NCBI GenBank assembly: GCA_031127185.1 | Contig: JARIET010000155.1 | Location: 1 to 6,976, forward strand | Length of the DNA stretch: 6,976 nucleotides | Direction: 5' to 3' | From: Gemmatimonadota bacterium | Lineage (GTDB): Bacteria > Gemmatimonadota > Gemmatimonadetes > Gemmatimonadales > Gemmatimonadaceae | Shown here: positions 1-5,540 of the stretch, in pieces | Numbering within the stretch: the first letter of the stretch is position 1 | Layout: each line of letters starts with the position of its first letter | Program-made: the position numbers and the translations under genes | Notes under the pieces: generated by a model | Told to the model about the DNA's origin: nothing | The model's input: the letters and a program-made list of their open reading frames with translations, nothing else | Databases searched by the model: none

Positions 1-1
1 C

Positions 2-97
2 GTGACCGCCGAGGACGTTGGAGCGGCGGCTGGACTCTCGCCGTACGAAGTGCTCACTAGCCTCCGCGCCCGCGCGCCGCGCGAGTACCACCGATGA
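2..97 (+). CDS. 3' end of an unidentified gene (C-terminal 31 residues)
   Basis: An open frame enters from the left edge and ends at TGA 95-97. The visible tail runs from VTAEDVGAAAGLSPYEVL to REYHR. I do not recognise the protein. The spacing of residues in TAEDVGAAAGLSPYEVL (T, V, A, G, L, S, V at typical positions) resembles a helix-turn-helix, so the gene may end in a small DNA-binding or winged-helix module. That is inference from a short segment. The GTG at 2-4 is in frame and could in theory be a start, but a 31-residue gene is unlikely and it is more likely an internal valine. The stop codon lies inside the first unit of a heptanucleotide array. The other + frame seen from base 1 hits a stop at 58-60, which supports this frame. 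Confidence 0.5.
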   Translation: MTAEDVGAAAGLSPYEVLTSLRARAPREYHR

Positions 98-124
98 CCG
101 TGAACCGTAAACTGTCAACCGTCA
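90..124. repeat. Degenerate heptanucleotide tandem array, copy A (five 7-bp units)
   Basis: Read in steps of seven from base 90, the sequence is ACCGATG, ACCGTGA, ACCGTAA, ACTGTCA, ACCGTCA. The consensus is ACCGTNA. The first unit overlaps the TGA stop (95-97) of the upstream gene, and the array ends 19 bases before the deoB ATG. A second array with the same consensus and unit count lies at 5479-5513. The 23-base stretches starting at the last unit of each array (118-140 and 5507-5529) match at 17 of 23 positions. I do not know its function. Candidates are an intergenic repeat family, a protein-binding site, or slippage-derived filler. Confidence 0.75.
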
Positions 125-143
125 GCTCGTGGTTGTCGTTCGC

Positions 144-1310
144 ATGACTCGCCGAGCCGCAATCCTGGTATTGGACGGTGTCGGCATCGGCGCTGCGCAC
201 GATGCCGCGCTCTACGGCGACGTGGGGAGCAACACGCTCGGCAACATCGCGAAAGCGGTGGGCGGGCTGAACCTTCCGAATCTGGAAGCGGCGGGACTAG
301 GGCGGATCGCTGAACTGCTCGGTGTGCGGCAGGTGCCGAACCCGACGGCAGCGTACGGACTTCTCGAACCGCACTCCGCCGGCAAGGACAGCACCACCGG
401 TCACTGGGAGCTCGCGGGTGTTCAGTTGGACAAGCCGTTTCCGACGTACCCGCGCGGATTTCCGCAGGAAGTCATCGATGAGTTTGCGAAGCGCACCGGC
501 CGCGTGGTCATCGGCAATGTTGTCGGCAGTGGCACGGACCTCATAGCCAAATACGGGATCGAGCATCAGCGATCGGGTGCCTGGATCGTCTACACCTCGG
601 CCGACTCGGTCTTCCAGGTGGCCGCGCACGAATCGGTCATCCCCCTGGCGGAGTTGTACGAAGCCTGCGCCACGGCGCGGCAGATGCTGGTGGCACCCCA
701 CAACGTGTCCCGCGTGATCGCCCGGCCTTTTGCCGGTCCGCCGGGCTCGTTTCGCCGCACGGCCAACCGGCGCGACTTCTCCGTGGAGCCCACGGCCCCG
801 ACGCTCGTTGACGCGATTGCCGCCGCCGGGATCGCCCGCACGGGCGTCGGGAAGGTAGATGATCTGTTCGCCCAGCGGGGCCTCGTGGGCGGGCATACCT
901 CCGGGAACGCCGAGGGCGTCACACGCCTGAAGGAGTGGCTGAACTCCGGAAGTGGGTTCCTGTTCGGCAACCTTGTAGATTTCGACCAATTGTATGGGCA
1001 CCGGAACGACGTTCCGGGGTTCTATAAGGCGTTGCGGGACTTTGACGCCGTTCTTCCGGCGATCACCGCCGCCCTGAGAGAGGACGACCTGCTGTTCATT
1101 ACTGCCGATCACGGCAACGACCCTACAACGGCTTCGACGGACCATGCCCGCGAAAACGTGCCCCTGCTGGGGTTCGGACCGCTGGTGCATCCGGTCGCAA
1201 TTGGCCGCCGCGATACGTTCGCCGATTTGGGTGCGACGGTAGCCGAGTGGCTGGGGCTGTCGTACCGCGGATCTGGGAGATCCTTCCTGCCATTGGTACT
1301 TGGGCGATGA
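144..1310 (+). CDS. deoB: Phosphopentomutase
   Basis: This cytoplasmic enzyme interconverts ribose-1-phosphate and ribose-5-phosphate, and the deoxyribose equivalents. It links nucleoside phosphorolysis to pentose metabolism. It belongs to the alkaline-phosphatase superfamily of two-metal (Mn) enzymes. At 388 residues it has the usual length. Visible motifs are ILVLDGVGIG (about residues 7-16, metal ligand D11), KDSTTGHWE (81-89, with T85 at the position of the phosphorylated threonine known in the Bacillus enzyme), YTSADSVFQVAAHE (150-163), DFDQLYGH (279-286, D281 and H286), TADHGND (320-326, D322 and H323) and STDHAREN (H334). All expected metal ligands are present. The ATG at 144 is chosen because family members start just before the LVLDGVG strand. 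A GTG at 129 would add only five residues (VVVVR). No Shine-Dalgarno is visible before either start. The stop overlaps the cdd start (ATGA, 1307-1310). Confidence 0.95.
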   Translation: MTRRAAILVLDGVGIGAAHDAALYGDVGSNTLGNIAKAVGGLNLPNLEAAGLGRIAELLGVRQVPNPTAAYGLLEPHSAGKDSTTGHWELAGVQLDKPFPTYPRGFPQEVIDEFAKRTGRVVIGNVVGSGTDLIAKYGIEHQRSGAWIVYTSADSVFQVAAHESVIPLAELYEACATARQMLVAPHNVSRVIARPFAGPPGSFRRTANRRDFSVEPTAPTLVDAIAAAGIARTGVGKVDDLFAQRGLVGGHTSGNAEGVTRLKEWLNSGSGFLFGNLVDFDQLYGHRNDVPGFYKALRDFDAVLPAITAALREDDLLFITADHGNDPTTASTDHARENVPLLGFGPLVHPVAIGRRDTFADLGATVAEWLGLSYRGSGRSFLPLVLGR

Positions 1311-1720
1311 GCGCTCCCGATGCTATCGATGCCCTCCGCACCGCTGCCAGCGCGGCGATGCGCTGCGCGTATGCGCCGTACTCCGGCTTTCGGGTCGGTG
1401 CAGCATTGCGCGGGTCGGATGGCGCGATCTACGCGGGATGCAACGTCGAGAACTCGTCATATCCGGCCGGGAGCTGCGCCGAGCGGAATGCACTCGGTGC
1501 AGCTGTGCACGCTGGGTGCCGCGAGTTCACGGCCGTGGTGATCGTTACCGAGGCGGCGACGCCCACACCTCCGTGCGGAATCTGCCGACAGGCCTTGGTC
1601 GAGTTTGCGCCTGGGCTCGCTGTTGCGAGTTATGCGGCCAACGGCGCACACGCGTCGTGGTCGCTGGCCGAACTGCTGCCGGCGCCATTTACCGGCAACT
1701 CACTGAGGAGCACAACGTGA
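1307..1720 (+). CDS. cdd: Cytidine deaminase (small zinc-dependent homotetrameric type)
   Basis: It hydrolytically deaminates cytidine and deoxycytidine to uridine and deoxyuridine in pyrimidine salvage. The 137-residue length fits the short tetrameric class. The zinc and catalytic signature is complete: NVENSSYPAGSCAERNA (46-62) gives ligand C57 and proton-shuttle E59, and PPCGICRQ (88-95) gives ligands C90 and C93. The substrate-side motif YAPYSGFRVGAAL (22-34) and the C-terminal LLPAPF (123-128) are typical of the family. Cysteine rather than histidine in the CAE position also matches the tetrameric type. The ATG at 1307 overlaps the deoB stop by four bases. An in-frame ATG at 1247 would add 20 residues that lie inside deoB and do not look like Cdd. 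No strong ribosome site precedes the start, so translation is probably coupled to deoB. DeoB and Cdd act in the same salvage pathway. Confidence 0.95.
   Translation: MSAPDAIDALRTAASAAMRCAYAPYSGFRVGAALRGSDGAIYAGCNVENSSYPAGSCAERNALGAAVHAGCREFTAVVIVTEAATPTPPCGICRQALVEFAPGLAVASYAANGAHASWSLAELLPAPFTGNSLRSTT
1705..1710 (+). promoter_or_regulatory. Shine-Dalgarno site for the lipoprotein gene
   Basis: GAGGAG lies six bases before GTG 1717. It is the best ribosome-binding site in the window and decides the GTG start of the lipoprotein gene. It sits within the last codons of cdd. Confidence 0.8.
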
Positions 1721-3048
1721 ATCCCCCAGTGAATACGCGCACCCTGCGTCGAACGGTTGTCACCACACTGTTGGTGGCCGTCGCAGCTGTTGGCGGGGCC
1801 TGCAGCGAGCAGCTCGACGGCGGCGCCACCTGCGCGTCGGCTTCGCCGCTCTGCCCGGGCCAGGCCATTGAAATTCGCGACACCATCATCGATCCGGTCA
1901 TCGCATTCGACAGCACGTATAGCGGATTCCCCGGGCTCGGCGCTGAAGTGCAACTCTCGGTGGTCACCAGCCCTGAGTTTGAATCTGTCGCCGTGGTGCG
2001 GTTCGACACCCTGGTGGCGCTGTTCATTCCACCTGGCGACACCGCACAGGCGGTGCAGTATGTGGATTCGGCGCTCGTGAAAATGGTTGTCAATATCGCC
2101 CGCGCCCAGGTTCCGGACAGCGTGCGGATTGACGTGTTCGACGTGGGCGACAGCACCGTGAGTGACGACACGGCACAAGCGCCTGCGTTGGCGCGACTGG
2201 TGCCGCGGTGGCGCATCGGCTCCAAGGTGTTCGCCAAAGCGGCACTTGTTGACTCCATCCTGATGCCGCTCAGTGACTCCGCAATTCTCGCGCGTCTCAA
2301 GGACAGCACACAGGGTCAGCCGCGACTTCGCATCGCCGTTCGCGCCCAGGACGCTTCCGGCGCCAACGCCCCGGTGGTGATGCGTTTCGGTTCCGTAGAG
2401 AGCGGAGACGCCATGCAGCTGCGCTACCGCCCCAAGAACGACACGGGGGTGCGCTTGATCGCGATTGTGCCGGCCTCGGCCGGACCGGTCACGCGGGTGG
2501 ATATCCAGCGTGACCTGATGGACTACACGATGGTGACACGCAATACCCTGCCCGAACTGCCGGGTACCATTACGCTGGGTGGCATACCGGGGCGGCGCGC
2601 GTATCTGCGATTTGACGTTCCTCGTCGCATCACCGATTCAACAACGGTCGTGCGAGCGACGCTACGATTGACGCAGGTGGCGTATCCGGTGGGCGGCCCG
2701 TCCGACACCGTGGTTGTGCACCCGCATATCGTGCTCGCCGGCGCCAATGTCCCGGATAACCGGCGCGCGTCCACGCTCATTGGCGGAGCAGGGTTTGTGA
2801 TCAGCGACTCATTGATCGTGACGCCGAACGGGGAAGGGCAGCGCACGGTAGAGATGTACGCGCTGGTCCGGTCGTGGGCGGCGCAGGCGACAAGCAGCGC
2901 GGCACCGCCGCGCGCCATTGTGCTCGCGGTGACGGACGAGGGCTTGTTGCCGCGAATTGTTTCGTTCCGCGGGTCAACCGCTGGCTCGGGACTGCGGCCG
3001 AGTATGCGCATTACCTACATTCCCAAAACCGGATTCGGGATTCCGTGA
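1717..3048 (+). CDS. Predicted lipoprotein with two DNRLRE-like beta-sandwich domains
   Basis: I do not recognise a named gene. The 443-residue product begins with a basic segment (RTLRR, 8-12) and a hydrophobic stretch, then GGAC with C29 as the likely lipidated cysteine. The lipobox is imperfect (Gly where Leu is usual at -3), but the length and hydrophobicity fit. C39 and C46 may form a disulfide in the mature N-terminus. The rest looks like two related beta-rich domains. The first is about 90-239, from VVRFDT to LRYRP. The second is about 290-438, from AYLRFDVP through EMYALVRSWAA to MRITYIP. The second resembles DNRLRE/CBM-type sandwiches in its opening RFD strand, VRSW segment and closing F-S/T-G, RPSMRI-Y-P pattern. 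Family assignment is by eye only. The GTG start overlaps the cdd stop (GTGA) and has a GAGGAG site. The stop overlaps the next start (TGATG). A role in surface binding or adhesion, or as partner of the downstream barrel, is inference. Confidence 0.75.
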   Translation: MNPPVNTRTLRRTVVTTLLVAVAAVGGACSEQLDGGATCASASPLCPGQAIEIRDTIIDPVIAFDSTYSGFPGLGAEVQLSVVTSPEFESVAVVRFDTLVALFIPPGDTAQAVQYVDSALVKMVVNIARAQVPDSVRIDVFDVGDSTVSDDTAQAPALARLVPRWRIGSKVFAKAALVDSILMPLSDSAILARLKDSTQGQPRLRIAVRAQDASGANAPVVMRFGSVESGDAMQLRYRPKNDTGVRLIAIVPASAGPVTRVDIQRDLMDYTMVTRNTLPELPGTITLGGIPGRRAYLRFDVPRRITDSTTVVRATLRLTQVAYPVGGPSDTVVVHPHIVLAGANVPDNRRASTLIGGAGFVISDSLIVTPNGEGQRTVEMYALVRSWAAQATSSAAPPRAIVLAVTDEGLLPRIVSFRGSTAGSGLRPSMRITYIPKTGFGIP

Positions 3049-4202
3049 TGCCCATGCCTGCGCAGGTCCGGCGACCCGTCCTCGGGACGTTCGCGTTGCT
3101 GCTCGTGGCGGGGGCACCTCCCGCAGCCGCACAGGGGGCGCTCAGCCTCCAGGGCTTCGGATATCCGGTCGGTGGCCAAAGCACGCGGTCACTCGGCGTC
3201 GGCACTTCCATCGCCGACCTCGATCCACAGTCGCCGGTCAATCCTGCGGCGGTGGTGATGAACGCGCGGGCACAGGGTTACTTCCAGTACGAGCCGGAGT
3301 TCCGTTCGGTACGTGCCGGCGGCGTGGTGGCCGATACCCGAACCTCGCGTTTCCCGTTATTCATGATCAGCGGACGCCAACGCAGCGTCACGATGTCGCT
3401 GTCGTTCTCGTCGTTCATGGATCGCACCTGGGCCAACAGCTATGCAGACACGCAGACGGTGGGTGCTGAGCGGATCGCATCCACCGTTCTGACGCAAAGC
3501 GAAGGGGGAATCGCCGATGCGCGGTTCGCCGCGGCGTACTCGCTCAACGAAAAAGTCCACTTTGGCCTCGGTCTCCACGCGTTTCCAGGGCGGAATCGGG
3601 TGTCGTTTGGCCGTGCGTTCGCCGACTCGGCGAAGGCCGGTGCCTTCTCGCTCAGCGACAGTTACAACTTCAGCGGTTCGGCACTTTCACTCGGAGCGCT
3701 GGTCACCCCAACTCTTCACCTCATCATTGGCGGTGACCTGCGTTTTGGCGGTCCGCTCCAGATGCGTCTCGGAGACAGCACGATGGTGGGAGAAGGCAGC
3801 ATTCCGTTTCGCGCCGGCCTCACGGCCACCTACGATGGTATCCCAGGGTCCGTGCTCAGCGCGCGCGTTGGCGTGGATCGCTGGACCGATCTGGCGGGGC
3901 TCGGGAGCGCGTCGCTCGGGCTCGCCGATGCGACAGACATGGCCGTGGGCGCAGAAATTGTCGGCCCGCGATTCGGATCGAGCGCAGTCCTGTTCCGCAC
4001 GGGCTTCCGCTCGCGGGGTCTGCCGTTTTCGTATGGGACAGACGACGTGCGGGAAAAGGCGTTTTCCGGCGGGATCGGCCTGCCAGTCCTGGCCGGCCGC
4101 GCGACGCTGGACCTTGCCGTGCTGCGCGCGTCCCGCACAGCCGGCGCCGTTACTGAAAAGGCGTGGGTGATCAGTCTCGGAGTCGGGATTCGGCCGCAAT
4201 AG
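3048..4202 (+). CDS. Predicted outer-membrane beta-barrel protein (PorV/FadL-like style)
   Basis: I do not recognise a named gene. The 384-residue product has a clear Sec signal peptide: RR at 8-9, a hydrophobic core at about 11-23, and PPAAA|Q with likely cleavage after A28. The mature protein starts with a segment around GFGYPVGGQSTRSLGVG, followed by SIADLDPQSPVNPAA. This recalls the 'R-x-x-G-x-G-x-A-x-x-D-x-x-x-x-x-x-NPA' opening of PorV/PorQ and FadL-type barrels. The remainder alternates polar and hydrophobic residues in many short glycine-rich strands, and it ends WVISLGVGIRPQ, like a terminal barrel strand. No lipobox or catalytic motif is seen. The ATG at 3048 overlaps the previous stop by one base, and GGGA at 3037-3040 could serve as a weak ribosome site. 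A second in-frame ATG lies at 3054. The close coupling suggests function together with the upstream lipoprotein. The transported or bound ligand is unknown. Confidence 0.7.
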   Translation: MPMPAQVRRPVLGTFALLLVAGAPPAAAQGALSLQGFGYPVGGQSTRSLGVGTSIADLDPQSPVNPAAVVMNARAQGYFQYEPEFRSVRAGGVVADTRTSRFPLFMISGRQRSVTMSLSFSSFMDRTWANSYADTQTVGAERIASTVLTQSEGGIADARFAAAYSLNEKVHFGLGLHAFPGRNRVSFGRAFADSAKAGAFSLSDSYNFSGSALSLGALVTPTLHLIIGGDLRFGGPLQMRLGDSTMVGEGSIPFRAGLTATYDGIPGSVLSARVGVDRWTDLAGLGSASLGLADATDMAVGAEIVGPRFGSSAVLFRTGFRSRGLPFSYGTDDVREKAFSGGIGLPVLAGRATLDLAVLRASRTAGAVTEKAWVISLGVGIRPQ

Positions 4203-4269
4203 CCGAGGTCAGGGACGCCATGCCCCATGCACCCTTCCACTGGTCGCCTGAGCATCGCGTGAGCGCCGC

Positions 4270-5499
4270 ATGACGGCGGGACCGGCGCAGGACGTCGCCG
4301 GCGCGCCGCTTATCCTGGTCGCGGACGACGCCGAAGCCAACATTGAGCTGTTGATCGACCAGCTCGCCGGGCTTGGCTTCCGAGCGGTCGTTGCCCGCGA
4401 TGCGCCATCGGCGATTGCGGCCGCGTTGGAGCACCGCCCCGCGCTCGCCATCCTGGACGTGTCCATGCCGGCAGGCGATCTCGGCGTTCCTGATCGCGAT
4501 GCGGGGTTCGAAGTCTGCCGCCGGATCAAGCGCGATCCCAGAACTGCGCGCATCCCTGTCGTGTTCGTTACGGCGCTGAGCGACACATCCGATCGCGTGA
4601 AGGCGATTGAGGCCGGCGGTGATGACTTCCTGAACAAGCCGTATCATCGGCTCGTGCTCAATGCGCGCATTCAGTCGTTGCTCAAGTTGAAGGGCGCGAC
4701 CGACGCGCTGGAGGAGAGTCTCAAGCGGCTGCGTGAAATGCAAAAAGTGCGCGACGACTTGATGAAGATGATCGTGCACGACCTCAAGGCACCGCTCACG
4801 TCCATCCTGGCCACGCTGGAGATGATGCGCGACGGCGATTTCGGCGAATTCACGGATCGCCAGGCTCGCGCGCTCAACGACGCTGAGGGGAAGGCCGAAG
4901 ACCTGCTCGGCCTGATTGAAGACCTGCTCGAGGTGGCGAGAATCGAGGAGCGCACGTTGCCACTGCAGCCCGAGCAGATCGCGCCGGCGGCGCTGCTGTC
5001 CGAGATCGTCTACGACTGGCAACTCCGCTTCAAGCAGGAAGGCGCGACCGCCGGCGTTGAAGTCGCCGACGATGCGCCCGTCATTACGGCCGACAAGGCG
5101 CTCATCAAGCGCGTGCTCAGCAATCTCGTGCAGAATGCCGTGAACCACTCGCCAGGACCCGTGACGCTCAAGTTGGCCGCGCGTGGCGATCCGAAAGGGA
5201 TTTTGTTCACCGTCAGTGACAACGGCCCGGGAATCCCGGCCGCGTATCAGGAAATCATCTTCCGGAAATTCGAGCAGGTGCAGGCACAGCATGCGCCGCG
5301 CGTGCGCAGTTCCGGGTTGGGGCTCACGTTTTGCCGGCTGGCCGTGGAGTCACACGGCGGCCGGATCTGGGTGACCAGCACAGAGGGCGAGGGGAGCACC
5401 TTCTACATCCAGCTGCCCCCGGAACCGGTGGCGCTGCCAAAACCCACGGGCCGGACGTCTGAGTTCGCCGTGCCTCCCTCCGTGAACCGCCTACCGTAA
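4270..5499 (+). CDS. Soluble response regulator-histidine kinase fusion (REC-HisKA-HATPase_c)
   Basis: This cytoplasmic two-component signalling protein has 409 residues and no membrane segment. The N-terminal receiver domain (about 13-138) has acidic D19 and D20, phospho-acceptor D63 in LDVSMP, T101 and K123 (NKPY). A charged, leucine-rich linker (about 139-165) looks like a coiled coil. The kinase core follows: an H-box with H170 in IVHDLKAPLTS, an N-box with N285 and N289 (NLVQNAVNHSP), G1 DNGPG (317-321), F-box F331 and F334, and G2 GLGL (349-352). All catalytic features are present, so both phospho-acceptance and autokinase activity are expected. The receiver has about eight extra residues between P67 and G79, where MPxxDGFE-type proteins have three. 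The ATG at 4270 is the only reasonable start, since an in-frame TGA lies at 4249-4251. No Shine-Dalgarno is obvious. The 67-base gap before it shows no convincing terminator. The last codons fall within a heptanucleotide array. The input and the output partner are unknown. Confidence 0.9.
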   Translation: MTAGPAQDVAGAPLILVADDAEANIELLIDQLAGLGFRAVVARDAPSAIAAALEHRPALAILDVSMPAGDLGVPDRDAGFEVCRRIKRDPRTARIPVVFVTALSDTSDRVKAIEAGGDDFLNKPYHRLVLNARIQSLLKLKGATDALEESLKRLREMQKVRDDLMKMIVHDLKAPLTSILATLEMMRDGDFGEFTDRQARALNDAEGKAEDLLGLIEDLLEVARIEERTLPLQPEQIAPAALLSEIVYDWQLRFKQEGATAGVEVADDAPVITADKALIKRVLSNLVQNAVNHSPGPVTLKLAARGDPKGILFTVSDNGPGIPAAYQEIIFRKFEQVQAQHAPRVRSSGLGLTFCRLAVESHGGRIWVTSTEGEGSTFYIQLPPEPVALPKPTGRTSEFAVPPSVNRLP

Positions 5500-5513
5500 G
5501 CCGTCCACCGTGA
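5479..5513. repeat. Degenerate heptanucleotide tandem array, copy B (five 7-bp units)
   Basis: Read in steps of seven from base 5479, the sequence is TCCGTGA, ACCGCCT, ACCGTAA, GCCGTCC, ACCGTGA. It fits the same ACCGTNA consensus as the array at 90-124 but is more degenerate. The kinase stop codon TAA (5497-5499) forms part of the third unit, so the last residues SVNRLP are encoded by repeat units. The array ends 27 bases before the miaB ATG. The following bases (to 5529) also resemble those after the first array. Confidence 0.65.
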
Positions 5514-5540
5514 ACTCGCTCTTGTAGTTTTCTGCAACCA

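Noticed and set aside
297..1190. Long - strand open frame (297 codons) opposite deoB
   Set aside because: It lies wholly antisense to a gene with complete catalytic motifs. Its product is rich in Arg and Gly with no recognisable domain, as expected from a high-GC antisense frame.
1300..1716. Upstream extension of the lipoprotein frame back to an ATG at 1300
   Set aside because: The 139 extra residues overlap cdd in another frame and are Arg/Cys-rich shadow sequence. The GTG at 1717 has a strong GAGGAG site and begins a proper signal peptide.
2155..2161. Single ACCGTGA heptamer inside the lipoprotein gene
   Set aside because: It is an isolated unit with no neighbouring copies in phase, as expected by chance.
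2874..3047. Upstream extension of the barrel-protein frame to an ATG at 2874
   Set aside because: It would place 58 shadow residues before the evident signal peptide that starts at 3048.
4203..4269. Possible terminator or promoter in the 67-base gap before the kinase
   Set aside because: Only weak short pairings such as GGG/CCC were found, with no T-tract and no convincing -35/-10 pair.
4171..5292. Long - strand open frame (373 codons) opposite the histidine kinase
   Set aside because: It is antisense to a clear REC-HisKA-HATPase gene. The translation has no family resemblance, and the open length is explained by G/C-rich third positions.
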